From a virus: a DNA stretch of 50,278 bases. Where the stretch lies: IMG/VR virus record IMGVR_UViG_3300007541_000030, positions 1 through 50,278 of that record; one strand, written 5' to 3'. Both the position numbers and the translations under genes were made by a program. The notes below the pieces were generated by a model. That model saw nothing but the letters and a program-made list of their open reading frames with translations. It made no database searches and was not told the DNA's origin. The stretch's first letter is position 1. Each line of letters starts with the position of its first letter. This document shows positions 1 through 8,259 of the stretch, piece by piece.

Positions 1-591
1 AATAGGTGACACATCACCGTCCATGCTATAAACTGATTCGAATACGATACAAGGAACTTCATTCATCATCTGGCATGTTTGTAGCGCTAGTTCGAGTTGC
101 TCAAGATTATTGTGTTCCCATATAATCTTGCTCGCTCTACTATGATTAATTCCAATGATCATAGAAGCGTGATTCATACTATCCGAGACAAAGCAAATAT
201 TCTTTATGATTCTACTTAGCGCTATGAGTGTCCACTCGTTAGCAACATAAGCAGAACTAAATAATAAACCACGTTCTTTCTTATGAAGATTCGCAATCGT
301 ACTCTCGAGTGTTACGTGATAGTGAGAGGTACCGCCGATGTTGCGAGTACCTCCACTCCCACTCCCCGTCTTTTCAAGTGCGGTTTGCATCGCATCAATA
401 ACATACTGATTCTGACCCATTCCAAGATAATCATTCGAACACCAGTTCACGATCGTCTTTGGAGCGTACCTGCTATACCAAGTCGCTTTAGGAAATTTTC
501 CACGATCTCGAACTATGTCATTAAAGACTCTGTAGTTTCCTTGTTCTTTAAAACTGTCTATGAGTTCTTGAAAAGGTTTTTTATCAATCAT
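1..591 (-). CDS. hemA: 5-aminolevulinate synthase, N-terminal part (cut by window edge)
   Basis: Partial CDS of 197 residues; the 3' part lies outside the window. It is a PLP-dependent alpha-oxoamine synthase that condenses glycine and succinyl-CoA to 5-aminolevulinate, the first step of the C4 heme pathway. Seen: R21 in NYRVF, N53 in WCSNDYLGMG, GTRNIGGT at 81-88, H141 in SDSMNHASM, and FESVYSMDGD near the cut. The TRNI block (T82, N84, I85) separates ALAS from 2-amino-3-ketobutyrate ligase and 8-amino-7-oxononanoate synthase. Numbering is within one residue of Rhodobacter ALAS. The PLP lysine falls beyond the edge, so activity cannot be judged. The gene follows nrdB by 12 bp, so it probably shares the primase-thyX-nrd transcript. 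No heme-regulatory CP motif is visible at the N-terminus. Confidence 0.9.
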   Translation of the reverse strand, partial: MIDKKPFQELIDSFKEQGNYRVFNDIVRDRGKFPKATWYSRYAPKTIVNWCSNDYLGMGQNQYVIDAMQTALEKTGSGSGGTRNIGGTSHYHVTLESTIANLHKKERGLLFSSAYVANEWTLIALSRIIKNICFVSDSMNHASMIIGINHSRASKIIWEHNNLEQLELALQTCQMMNEVPCIVFESVYSMDGDVSPI

Positions 592-603
592 TTACTGTTA
601 GCC

Positions 604-1812
604 TTAAGCGGCGTAAGCTTCATCCCATGATCCTGAAAGACCGGCAACTTCATATTCGGTTACACGGTTTTCAAAGAAGTTTGTATGATCCGCACCGTTA
701 AGGACCCATTCCAACCAAGGAAGAGGATTATCTTTGACCTTAAAGTTCGGCTTCATACCAAGTTGAAGCAAACGTCTGTCTGTGATATATCTTATATATT
801 CCTTCACCTCAGATTTATCGAGTCCCTCGATTGTTCCGAGCTCATAAGCAAGGTCGATGAACTTATCTTCGAGATCAACAATGTCACGAGACATTTCATA
901 GATTTCTTTCTTGAACTCGTCGTCAACTACACGACTGTGTTCTTTGCAGAAAGTCTTGAATAGTTTCGAGTTACCTTCGACGTGCATAGACTCGTCTCGA
1001 ATAGACCACTCGACGACCTTACCCATACCTTTCATCTTCCCGAAACGCTGGAAGTTCAGGAGCATTACGAACGAAGCGAATAGGGCTACACCCTCATTAA
1101 ACACTGATTTCGCCAGTGACAATCCAAGCCCTCTGAGAGTGTTTGTATCTGCTTTGCGCATATACTCGATCTTGTTTGCCATCTCTGAATACTCAAGGAA
1201 CGCATGGTACTCGCTATCAGGAAGACCAAGAGTCTCGTTTAGTAGAGCGTAGGCTCGCTGGTGAATACCTTCTCGAGCAGCAAAAGATCCAAGCATATTA
1301 CGAACTTCGTTGTTCTTAAACTTAGGAATGAACTGGTCATAATAGTTCTGGCCTACCGCAACATCTGATTGTGTAAACAAACGGAGAACGTTCGTGATAT
1401 ATTCTTTTTCTGTAGGAGTAATCTTACCACCTTTCCAATCTGTTACGTCTTCTGACAAGTCTAGCTCGTCCTCAATCCAGTGTGCTTTCTCGTGGCGCGT
1501 CGTGATTTGTACGGCCCATGGATAATGGAAGGGTTTATAAGTTTCTGAAAACTCCAGAAGACCACCAGATTTCTTTACGAGTGTATCTGAGATCTTCATT
1601 AAATCATTATAAGTTCCAATGTGTTTTCCATCAATAAAGATCTGAGGAACGGAGCGAACCTCCTTTCCGTTTGACATCTTTTGATAGAAAGCTAGACGTT
1701 GTTCTTCGTCGTCTAGTACGATTTGCGTGTACCCATATCCATGCTGAGTAAACCACGCCTTTGCCTTCTCACAGAAAGGGCAATTTGATTTTGTGTAAAT
1801 AAGTACATCCAT
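604..1812 (-). CDS. nrdB: glutaredoxin-ribonucleotide reductase beta subunit fusion
   Basis: Class I ribonucleotide reductase small subunit with a fused N-terminal glutaredoxin. Residues 1-80 form the glutaredoxin: CPFC at 11-14 and the cis-proline motif SVPQIFI at 54-60. The R2 domain follows, with D150, then E181-x2-H184-x3-Y188, which matches the iron ligands and radical tyrosine of E. coli R2, and a later RDESMH ligand pair. I chose the ATG preceded by AGGAAAA, 16 bp after the upstream stop. An ATG 14 codons earlier would overlap the upstream gene. The fused glutaredoxin probably reduces NrdA directly. It lies between the NUMOD3 gene and ALAS. Confidence 0.93.
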   Translation of the reverse strand: MDVLIYTKSNCPFCEKAKAWFTQHGYGYTQIVLDDEEQRLAFYQKMSNGKEVRSVPQIFIDGKHIGTYNDLMKISDTLVKKSGGLLEFSETYKPFHYPWAVQITTRHEKAHWIEDELDLSEDVTDWKGGKITPTEKEYITNVLRLFTQSDVAVGQNYYDQFIPKFKNNEVRNMLGSFAAREGIHQRAYALLNETLGLPDSEYHAFLEYSEMANKIEYMRKADTNTLRGLGLSLAKSVFNEGVALFASFVMLLNFQRFGKMKGMGKVVEWSIRDESMHVEGNSKLFKTFCKEHSRVVDDEFKKEIYEMSRDIVDLEDKFIDLAYELGTIEGLDKSEVKEYIRYITDRRLLQLGMKPNFKVKDNPLPWLEWVLNGADHTNFFENRVTEYEVAGLSGSWDEAYAA

Positions 1813-1828
1813 TCTTTTTCCTAGTCCA

Positions 1829-2323
1829 TTATTGTTGCTTTTTTCGAGCGACATGTTTCATTCCTCTTGTATATCCGGTTGGTATTTCTTCATGATCATA
1901 TAGGTATAAGTTTTTTTCGCCATTATTATACCATTTACGACCTTTGACGTAAGAGTTGTTTTTAAAATTATGCTTCTCAGGATGTGTATGAACTGGGTTA
2001 TTCTCTTTCATCCTTTTTGATTGTTCAGGATTAGGTACACCTTTATTCCAAGCAGGCGTACCTTTTTTAGACTCACTAACTTTCTTAGCAGTCTCAGGAT
2101 TTTTCATAGGATTATTTTCTTTCATCCTTTTACTAGATTCTTTCAAAAATCCCTCCCTATGCCTTATATCACCAGATGCCCATGCTTTAGACATCCATTC
2201 ATAATGCTCTTCACTTATGTAACCGTGGTTTTTTGTAGTTTCATTGGGATCTCTACCTTCGTTAGGATCGATGGAAAATCCCAATGGTCTCATACCCAGT
2301 GCTTCAGCTATTGGATCATGCAT
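1829..2323 (-). CDS. NUMOD3-type DNA-binding protein, possible homing endonuclease remnant
   Basis: 164 residues, very basic. Two KRMKENNP repeats (around residues 65 and 105) and a GTPAWNKG box are typical of NUMOD3 DNA-binding modules of phage homing endonucleases. The C-terminal RKWYNNG segment resembles another NUMOD-like motif. No GIY-YIG or HNH catalytic core is visible, so it may be a nuclease-less remnant or use an unrecognised core. It sits between nrdA and nrdB, a classic insertion place for free-standing homing endonucleases in T4-like phages. It has its own GGAGG site and its own TATAAATA late-promoter box, unlike the flanking nrd genes. Confidence 0.7.
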   Translation of the reverse strand: MHDPIAEALGMRPLGFSIDPNEGRDPNETTKNHGYISEEHYEWMSKAWASGDIRHREGFLKESSKRMKENNPMKNPETAKKVSESKKGTPAWNKGVPNPEQSKRMKENNPVHTHPEKHNFKNNSYVKGRKWYNNGEKNLYLYDHEEIPTGYTRGMKHVARKKQQ

Positions 2324-2351
2324 ATTACTTCCTCCGTAGATTCGATAATAT

Positions 2352-2359
2352 TATTTATA
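2352..2359 (-). promoter_or_regulatory. T4-type late promoter box TATAAATA
   Basis: Exact TATAAATA on the minus strand, about 30 bp upstream of the NUMOD3 gene start and downstream of nrdA. It matches the -10 element used by the T4 gp55-gp33-gp45 late machinery. A gp33 homologue is present in this window. Confidence 0.55.
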
Positions 2360-2397
2360 CATAACCTTGGCGCGCAATGCACAAAATTACAAAAAAA

Positions 2398-4188
2398 TCA
2401 TCCTTGACAAGCTACACATTCACTTTGATCTTCCTCTCGTCCGTTACTAAATTTAATTTCATTTGGATTGATGATATCGTCTAATTTTTCTCTTTCAATT
2501 TTTTGTGCTACGTTCTCAGCTCTATTCGATGTCTCAGTACGTAGATAATAAAGTCCCTTGCAACCTTGTTTCCAAGCTTGGTAGTGTACCTGATGCAATT
2601 CTTTTTTAGTTGCTCCGGCGGGGAAGAACACATTAAGTGATTGACCTTGGCAAAGGTATTTCTGACGATCACCTGCTAGTTTAATAAGTGCTAGCTGATC
2701 GAGCTCAATAGCTGTTTTGAATACGTTCTTAATGTGTTCATCAAGGAAGTCAAGATGCTGAACAGAACCACCGTTGGTAATGATCATGCTCCAGACTTCG
2801 TCAGTGTTCTTTCCGATCTTCTCGAGTTCTTGCTCGAGGTACGGATTTTTATTTAGGTGAGAACCCACTCGAGTACGAGAAGTAAATGCGTTTGCTTTCC
2901 AAGGTTCAATACTTGGACTCGTGTTTACGATCATAGAAGAGTTTGCATTAGGTGCGATAGCTAGCATGTGAGCGTTACGACGACCTGTGCCTTCCATGTC
3001 TGGTGCTTCACCACGACGCTTACCCATTTCGAGAGTAGCTTCGACTGCTTTTGCTTTAATGTAACTAAAGATCTCTTCGTTCTTTTCAATAGCTGCAGGA
3101 CTATCGAAAGCGATACGATGCTTTTGGAAATACGAGTGTAGTCCCATAGCACCAAGACCGAGTGATCGTTCCTGTTGAGCAGAATAACGAGCTTTGCTGA
3201 TTTCATCACCTGCGTGATCGATAAAGAACTGAAGCACGTTATCTAGAAACACCACAAGGTCTTTGACCATAGGTGTGTCTCTCCACTCGTCATACATTTC
3301 AAGATTAACCGAAGACAGACAACATACTGCAGTGCGTTCTTCATTGGTCACAAGGTGAATCTCATTACATAGGTTCGATCCTCGAATCTTAAATCCTTTT
3401 TGTTTTTGCGCTTCAGGTAATGCACGGTTAGCGGTATCGATAAAGTTGAGATAAGGTTCACCAGTACGATAGCGAGTCTCGAGAATATGTTCCCATAGCT
3501 TACGTGCTTTCATGGTATCACGAATAGTGCGATCATTAGGATCAAGTAAGAACCAATCAGCATTCTGCTCTACTGCTTCCATGAAATCGTCTGTGATGTT
3601 TACAGCGTGGTGTAAGTTCAAGTTCTTACGATTCACATCACCAGTAGGAATACGCATGTTAATGAACTCAACGATATCTGGGTGATCAACGTCCATGTAA
3701 GCTGCGTACGAACCCTTCCGCGTACGCCCCTGTCGGTACGCGACCATGTCAGCATCTACGGTGTGTAAGAAAGGCATAGGACCGGGCGCTTTCTTAGAAA
3801 CAGCACGAATGTCTGACCAGTGACCGCCTACACCTCCACCTTTTACTGACAACCAGCGAAGCTCATTACTGTGCTCTATGAGTCCCTCTAGTGTATCTGG
3901 AACATACGAAAGAAAACAGCTAATAGGTAACGCCTTCACTGGCTCGCCTTTAATCGGAGCATTCGAGAGTACAGGAGAAGCGTACATGAACCAACCTTTC
4001 GAAACATAATCATAGATGCGTTGAGCGAGATTCATGTTGCCGGCAGAAAAAGCAACTGCAGCACGAGCAAAAGCCATCTGAGGACTCTTTTCGTCCTCAC
4101 GACAATAATAGTCTTTTAGTAATTTAAATGATTGTTCTGATAACAGCTTATCTCTTTTAGTTTCGATGTCGATACCTAAGTGCTGCAT
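2398..4188 (-). CDS. nrdA: ribonucleoside-diphosphate reductase alpha subunit
   Basis: 596-residue class I large subunit, reducing NDPs to dNDPs with NrdB. Seen: active-site C91, NLCNEI with thiyl C274 and E276, and partner cysteine(s) at C289/C290. The tail CVACQG is the CxxC shuttle. It is about 150 residues shorter than E. coli NrdA: the N-terminal ATP-cone is absent, so dATP overall-activity inhibition is probably lost, as in several marine phages. The start has a clear AAGGAG. It follows thyX by 20 bp in a nucleotide-supply operon. Confidence 0.95.
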   Translation of the reverse strand: MQHLGIDIETKRDKLLSEQSFKLLKDYYCREDEKSPQMAFARAAVAFSAGNMNLAQRIYDYVSKGWFMYASPVLSNAPIKGEPVKALPISCFLSYVPDTLEGLIEHSNELRWLSVKGGGVGGHWSDIRAVSKKAPGPMPFLHTVDADMVAYRQGRTRKGSYAAYMDVDHPDIVEFINMRIPTGDVNRKNLNLHHAVNITDDFMEAVEQNADWFLLDPNDRTIRDTMKARKLWEHILETRYRTGEPYLNFIDTANRALPEAQKQKGFKIRGSNLCNEIHLVTNEERTAVCCLSSVNLEMYDEWRDTPMVKDLVVFLDNVLQFFIDHAGDEISKARYSAQQERSLGLGAMGLHSYFQKHRIAFDSPAAIEKNEEIFSYIKAKAVEATLEMGKRRGEAPDMEGTGRRNAHMLAIAPNANSSMIVNTSPSIEPWKANAFTSRTRVGSHLNKNPYLEQELEKIGKNTDEVWSMIITNGGSVQHLDFLDEHIKNVFKTAIELDQLALIKLAGDRQKYLCQGQSLNVFFPAGATKKELHQVHYQAWKQGCKGLYYLRTETSNRAENVAQKIEREKLDDIINPNEIKFSNGREEDQSECVACQG

Positions 4189-4208
4189 TATTAGTGCTCC
4201 TTATTGTT

Positions 4209-4880
4209 TTAGTTATTACTCACATAAGATTCGACTAGCGGGAATACTTTCGCAACCACGCAAGCGATTTCTCGTGCGAGCTCAATGTGTTCTTTTTGCG
4301 TACCGTGGCCGCTTCGAAGTTGGATGTAGTGAATCCAAGAGCGGATAGTTCCGTTAACGTAAAGTCTGGAAACAGTGTTTCCTTCTGGAAGTACGGCACG
4401 AGCCTGTTCTTTTGCAATACCGTTGTTGATGGCCCAAGTGTATGCTCGCTTTGCAGCATCAATAACTTGCTTTTGTTGCCAATCCCATTCTTCTTTGAGA
4501 TTGTCGTCATCAGTTACAATGCTGTTTTGTCGATTTTTAGTATCTTGTAGTCGTGCTTCACGCAATTCAAAATCTAGGTCTTCTGTAGGATCAGCATAAC
4601 GCTGAGAGAACTCTTGAAAAGAGAACGAACGGTGTCGAAGAAATTGTCGAGCGATATCGCGAGTAGTTTCAACTTCAATGCAAGCACTCACCATTTCAAA
4701 TGGACTCCAATGTGCGTGTTTAGCTAAGTACTTAAGTAGCTTTTCTGAAGTTTCGGTATTGAATTGATTGCTGGGATTACTAACTCTCGCGCAGTATGCA
4801 ATTAGATCTTGAAGATCTTCCAATCCCTCATCTTTAAAATCATCGGCAGGTTGTGAGTAACTAACTAGCCTTGTTTTCAT
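4209..4880 (-). CDS. thyX: FAD-dependent thymidylate synthase
   Basis: Makes dTMP from dUMP using methylene-tetrahydrofolate, NAD(P)H and FAD, releasing tetrahydrofolate. The ThyX signature RHR-x7-S (RHRSFSFQEFSQRY) is intact. I chose the ATG in ATGA overlap with the primase stop, preceded by GGAG; a second ATG lies four codons upstream. Because ThyX regenerates tetrahydrofolate, the phage-encoded SHMT could recycle it to methylene-tetrahydrofolate without dihydrofolate reductase. Cotranscribed with primase and nrdA. Confidence 0.95.
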   Translation of the reverse strand: MKTRLVSYSQPADDFKDEGLEDLQDLIAYCARVSNPSNQFNTETSEKLLKYLAKHAHWSPFEMVSACIEVETTRDIARQFLRHRSFSFQEFSQRYADPTEDLDFELREARLQDTKNRQNSIVTDDDNLKEEWDWQQKQVIDAAKRAYTWAINNGIAKEQARAVLPEGNTVSRLYVNGTIRSWIHYIQLRSGHGTQKEHIELAREIACVVAKVFPLVESYVSNN

Positions 4881-5887
4881 GTTCTTCTCCATTTCATAAA
4901 TTTAAGTTTAGCTTCGAGTCCTTTATAAACATTGTCCTTAACGACATTCTCAACGTTGAGCATACCATTCAAGTACATCTCATTAATATCTTTGCCGGGC
5001 ACATTAGAAGGCCATATACAAATCTTATAGCCGGCATCAATTATTTTTTCCATTCTCTTATGTATCTCTCGATTACGAGGTTCAGCATCGAAAACAAAGA
5101 CTGCATTTTCATGTGCACGCTTTAGAGCGCTGGTATTACCGTCGGCACCAGCCATGGCCACTGAGTTTCTTATGAAGAAGCTGTCAATGGCGCCCTCTAC
5201 AACGTAGTATTGACGATTAAAATCAATAGTATCTAATCCGAAGATCTTAGGTCGATCATCGAACATGATAGTAATGTACCGTATGCCATTGGGATCAAAC
5301 CCACGGGCCGATACACCGAATACTCTTTTGTTTTCATCGAGGAAGGGAATCACCAAGCGAGGCTCGTCTTTATCTACCTTTTCGAATTTATTTGGGACGA
5401 TACTATTAATCCATCCCTTGAACTTTGGTGTGTAGTAAAGACGATAGTGTTGATTCGCAGGAATCTTCCTCTTTTCTATATATGTTTTTACTGGGTGATT
5501 CCAGTTCAATTGTGAGATTTTTTTTATACTTTTTAGAGGATTTTTTTCAAAGCGAGGAGCTTCGAACTTGGTCGTTTCTAGTATAGGTTTCGTATTAGCG
5601 TCAGGCTTTTTAAGAAACTTATCAGCGACATAGTCTTTAAATGCTAGAGGATCGACGTTCTTAAGGAAGTACGAGAAAGATTGACTAGCACCACAGTTAT
5701 GGCAATAGTAGAATAGAGCGCTGTCGCGTTCTAACAACCAACCTCGAGCTTTAGAACGCGACTTTTGCGAGTCACCACAGATAGGGCAACGGAAATTAAT
5801 CTTATAGGGATTCGTTGAACGAATACGGAATTGATCTAGCCTTCCCGCTAGTGTTTGAGCATACTGTAAGTCTACAAAATCTATCAT
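4877..5887 (-). CDS. 61: DNA primase, T4 gp61-like
   Basis: 336-residue primase that makes RNA primers at the fork together with the gp41-like helicase encoded at 27.7-29.2 kb. The N-terminal zinc ribbon has C34-x2-C37 and C62-x2-C65. A Toprim-like core contains VVEGAIDSFFI followed by MAGADGN. It is the first gene of the primase-thyX-nrdA series and lies 40 bp behind a strong TTGACA/TATAAT promoter. The long leader contains AT-rich sequence and no obvious strong Shine-Dalgarno. Confidence 0.9.
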   Translation of the reverse strand: MIDFVDLQYAQTLAGRLDQFRIRSTNPYKINFRCPICGDSQKSRSKARGWLLERDSALFYYCHNCGASQSFSYFLKNVDPLAFKDYVADKFLKKPDANTKPILETTKFEAPRFEKNPLKSIKKISQLNWNHPVKTYIEKRKIPANQHYRLYYTPKFKGWINSIVPNKFEKVDKDEPRLVIPFLDENKRVFGVSARGFDPNGIRYITIMFDDRPKIFGLDTIDFNRQYYVVEGAIDSFFIRNSVAMAGADGNTSALKRAHENAVFVFDAEPRNREIHKRMEKIIDAGYKICIWPSNVPGKDINEMYLNGMLNVENVVKDNVYKGLEAKLKFMKWRRT

Positions 5888-5928
5888 AGTATAAAATGAC
5901 CTGACGGCTATAAATTTTTAGTAGATGG

Positions 5929-5957
5929 ATTATAAACCAGTTCTACTAAAATGTCAA
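5929..5957 (-). promoter_or_regulatory. sigma70-like early promoter for primase operon
   Basis: Minus strand CAGTTGACA, 17 bp spacer, TATAAT. The -35 box overlaps the last codons of the upstream membrane-protein gene. Both boxes match the consensus. It drives primase, thyX, nrdA and by read-through probably nrdB and ALAS. Confidence 0.85.
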
Positions 5958-6478
5958 CTGATAATTGAAAGAATATCCACTGACGTCATTAGAGTGACGA
6001 GTGTGGCAATGACAGCAGAAGCACCAAGTAACCACCACTTGACGTTTTCGAGGCCTCTTAGCCTTTCCTCCTGATCTTCTATACTTTCGACCATCTCATT
6101 CATTCTTTTCTCTAGGTTGCCGTTGAGCTTTCCTAGTTCATGCATAATCTCTTTATTTCGTTCTGCACGGTTCCGCGCACTCTCATCAGCTACACGCTGA
6201 TGATCTTCTTTTGAAGAAGCACGATACTCTTCTAATCTCTTTGAGAGCATCTCAGTACGCTTAATATCTTCTTGCTTGTGTTCTTCCATAGTCACTTCAA
6301 TGTCCTGCATTTTGGCATCAAAGTGTTCTATGATTTTCTGTTGTACTGCTAAGCTCTTGGTCATGTCAGACATTTCGGACATGACTGTATCTACTTTATT
6401 GAAAAAGCGCTCAATAGTTTTAATGTCTTTCTTAATAAGAGCAATGTCAGTCTTAACTTGGTTAAGTTCGTCGGACAC
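5954..6478 (-). CDS. coiled-coil protein with C-terminal membrane anchor
   Basis: 174 residues: long charged helical region (about 1-145) with heptad-like spacing, then one hydrophobic segment (about 148-170). The start is GTG, chosen because GGAGG lies four bases before it. This architecture resembles XhlA/hemolysin-like and other inner-membrane phage proteins, but I cannot assign a function. It has its own early-type promoter just upstream and lies between lysis-type genes and primase. Confidence 0.75.
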   Translation of the reverse strand: MSDELNQVKTDIALIKKDIKTIERFFNKVDTVMSEMSDMTKSLAVQQKIIEHFDAKMQDIEVTMEEHKQEDIKRTEMLSKRLEEYRASSKEDHQRVADESARNRAERNKEIMHELGKLNGNLEKRMNEMVESIEDQEERLRGLENVKWWLLGASAVIATLVTLMTSVDILSIIS

Positions 6479-6497
6479 GCGACCTCCGATTTTTAGT

Positions 6498-6526
6498 ATT
6501 ATACCACATTAAGCATGATATGTCAA
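6498..6526 (-). promoter_or_regulatory. sigma70-like early promoter
   Basis: Minus strand TTGACA, 17 bp, TATAAT with TGG directly before the -10 (extended -10 form). It directs transcription into the GTG-started membrane-protein gene about 20 bp downstream. Confidence 0.85.
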
Positions 6527-6545
6527 CTAGTATTTATTTGTTTAA

Positions 6546-7115
6546 TTAGTTGGAGGTTTCTTTATTTTCTGTTTCTGCGGGAGTTTCTTTTGGTTTCTTC
6601 GTAGTCACTTCACGATAGTATACGATCACCTCTCCGAGTTCACGTATGTACCTACGAAGCTCTTGAACGTTACCTGACATAAGTTCATAATCCTTCACCG
6701 TCGATGCAACGAAGAGGACGTCTCCACCTGTAGCGATCTTAATATCATCAATGAACTTATCGAGGTAAGTGTAGCCTTCTGGCTGGTTGGGATTTTCTTT
6801 TTCCTCAGGAGCGCATGCTTGAGGACGGGTTGTTTGAGGTTCACCGTCTTCTTTTAAAACAGGATTGCCTGCTTCATCAAGTTTAGGTATTACTTTACAT
6901 GGGTTTGGAACAACTGCTTCAGATACAACATACCATGTAGGAGCTTGTAACTGAATTGGCCGAGGCATTGTAGGCTGAATGATTTCAATCTCAATCGGCT
7001 TAGTTACAATTTCAATAATTTTCTCTGGCTTTTTGCCAATGCCTAATCCACTTAGTATTGAACAACCACTAATTAGAGTTGCTGTCGTTAAGAGCAGCAA
7101 TGTTCTTGCTATCAT
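6546..7115 (-). CDS. outer-membrane-type lipoprotein, possible o-spanin partner
   Basis: 189 residues with a lipoprotein signal peptide: positive N-terminus, hydrophobic core and lipobox LISGC with the acylated cysteine near residue 18. A proline-rich stretch follows, then a region with paired cysteines. Its 5' end overlaps the preceding gene by 47 bp; that gene encodes a short N-anchored coiled-coil protein, an arrangement typical of Rz/Rz1 spanin pairs. It is longer than usual o-spanins, so the spanin role is an inference. Start preceded by GAGGAG. Confidence 0.65.
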   Translation of the reverse strand: MIARTLLLLTTATLISGCSILSGLGIGKKPEKIIEIVTKPIEIEIIQPTMPRPIQLQAPTWYVVSEAVVPNPCKVIPKLDEAGNPVLKEDGEPQTTRPQACAPEEKENPNQPEGYTYLDKFIDDIKIATGGDVLFVASTVKDYELMSGNVQELRRYIRELGEVIVYYREVTTKKPKETPAETENKETSN

Positions 7116-7470
7116 TCTCTATCTCCTCAAAAACTTTCTTAGTTCCGTTGTTCATGCGATTAGCCACAAGTCCTGGCTTCATAAGAGCAAGCTTATCAAG
7201 GTTGTGGCGTTGGAAGATTGACATGTAACGATCTTTCTCAGCATTAATCTCAGCGTTACGCTGTTGAAGATTAGTCAATGCAGCAGCTTGTTTTTCGAAA
7301 GCTTCTTTCATAGCAGTCATTGCAGCTTTTTGCTCTTCGACCGCATTCTCAAGTTTTACCACATTACCCTTTAGTATTTGGTTGTTTGCTTCAAGAATTT
7401 GATTCTGCTGGTACATCCAGCCACAAGCACCACCCAAAACTAATATGATTGCTAACAAAATTTGATACAT
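7069..7470 (-). CDS. i-spanin-like N-anchored coiled-coil protein
   Basis: 133 residues: one N-terminal transmembrane segment (about 3-18), then a long glutamine- and lysine-rich coiled coil to about residue 80. A segment reading LMKPGLVANRMNNGTKKVF follows, which looks like a family seen in marine T4-like phages. Topology and overlap with the downstream lipoprotein gene fit an inner-membrane spanin that links to an outer-membrane lipoprotein during lysis. Not proven by sequence alone. Confidence 0.65.
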   Translation of the reverse strand: MYQILLAIILVLGGACGWMYQQNQILEANNQILKGNVVKLENAVEEQKAAMTAMKEAFEKQAAALTNLQQRNAEINAEKDRYMSIFQRHNLDKLALMKPGLVANRMNNGTKKVFEEIENDSKNIAALNDSNSN

Positions 7471-7480
7471 TTATAATCCT

Positions 7481-7690
7481 CTATAGACCAGCTCGTTGCC
7501 TAGACCAAAAATGACATTGCTGAAGAATCTGTGTTCTCAATATCGGATTTGGTTTATCCTCACTCATAGTGCTGTTCATACACTTTTCTCTCAGGTCTCT
7601 CGCCTGAGCTAGTTTTGCTTCTTCAATAGGATCTATTGTTGTGCAACCCATCAGAAAAAGAATTAATATTCCCATTCTGAAGAACGACAT
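7481..7690 (-). CDS. small lipoprotein
   Basis: 69 residues: short hydrophobic leader with lipobox FLMGC, then a charged helix with two cysteines. Unrecognised. It could be the true o-spanin or a superinfection-exclusion lipoprotein. It lies within the lysis-gene cluster, 10 bp upstream of the i-spanin-like gene. Confidence 0.6.
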   Translation of the reverse strand: MSFFRMGILILFLMGCTTIDPIEEAKLAQARDLREKCMNSTMSEDKPNPILRTQILQQCHFWSRQRAGL

Positions 7691-7692
7691 CG

Positions 7693-7908
7693 CTAATTCT
7701 GCTCTATCCTATAATGAAGCCCGTTAGTATCTTTGACGTGTACTAACTTTTTATCGACGGTTTTGAACTTAAGTTCTTTCCAATTAGCTACCATTATCTT
7801 TTTAGCATTTGGCCACGACTTATCGTCACTGTCTCCGTATTTTGTATTCTTGGAGACAGTGATGGTGTAAGTTGGTCGTTTAAAAAGCTTTAGTAGCCAA
7901 TTGAACAT
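7693..7908 (-). CDS. hypothetical small basic protein
   Basis: 71 residues, starting MFNWLLKLFKRPTY: an amphipathic N-terminal helix, then a beta-rich basic segment. No family recognised. It ends 2 bp before the small lipoprotein gene and so is probably cotranscribed with it. Confidence 0.55.
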   Translation of the reverse strand: MFNWLLKLFKRPTYTITVSKNTKYGDSDDKSWPNAKKIMVANWKELKFKTVDKKLVHVKDTNGLHYRIEQN

Positions 7909-7921
7909 AAAGACAGAAGCT

Positions 7922-8212
7922 TTACTTCTTCTTTGACGCGTGCTTAGCTAGACCTGGATTTACCATTTTTTCGTCCATGTCTTCTTCGTCATCGTCATCA
8001 TCGTCGTCATCTTCGTCCTCATCTTCTTCGGACTCATCATCTTCGTCTTCGTCTTCGTCTTCTTCCTCGTCGTCGTTCTCTTTCTTCATCATTTTCTTGT
8101 ACTTCTCTTCAAGAGCAGCACGGACGCGAGCATTCATTTCTTCCTCAAAAGCTTCTTTCATCTTGAGAGGATTGTTGTCGATAGCTTCAGCTACGATTTT
8201 TTCAATTGACAT
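7922..8212 (-). CDS. 67: acidic prohead core protein, gp67-like
   Basis: 96 residues. An N-terminal helix of about 40 residues (KIVAEAIDNN, FEEEMNARVRAAL) is followed by a tract of roughly 35 almost uninterrupted Asp/Glu and a short basic tail. T4 gp67 (PIP) has the same plan: a helical start with A-x-A-R, then a D/E tail cut by the prohead protease. The role inferred is internal scaffold of the prohead. Position next to other head-related genes fits. Similarity judged by architecture and motif memory, not alignment. Confidence 0.7.
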   Translation of the reverse strand: MSIEKIVAEAIDNNPLKMKEAFEEEMNARVRAALEEKYKKMMKKENDDEEEDEDEDEDDESEEDEDEDDDDDDDDEEDMDEKMVNPGLAKHASKKK

Positions 8213-8259
8213 TTGTATTTCTCCTTAAGGAAACTAAATAAACTGTACTTATTTATTTA

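Noticed and set aside
604-1854. Longer start for the glutaredoxin-NrdB gene (14 extra codons)
   Set aside because: It would overlap the NUMOD3 gene and lacks a ribosome site; the inner ATG has AGGAAAA and begins exactly at the glutaredoxin fold.
7977-8228. Plus-strand frame coding for a poly-serine protein
   Set aside because: It is the antisense of the Asp/Glu tract of the gp67-like gene (GAT/GAA/GAC read backwards); no ribosome site and no known family.
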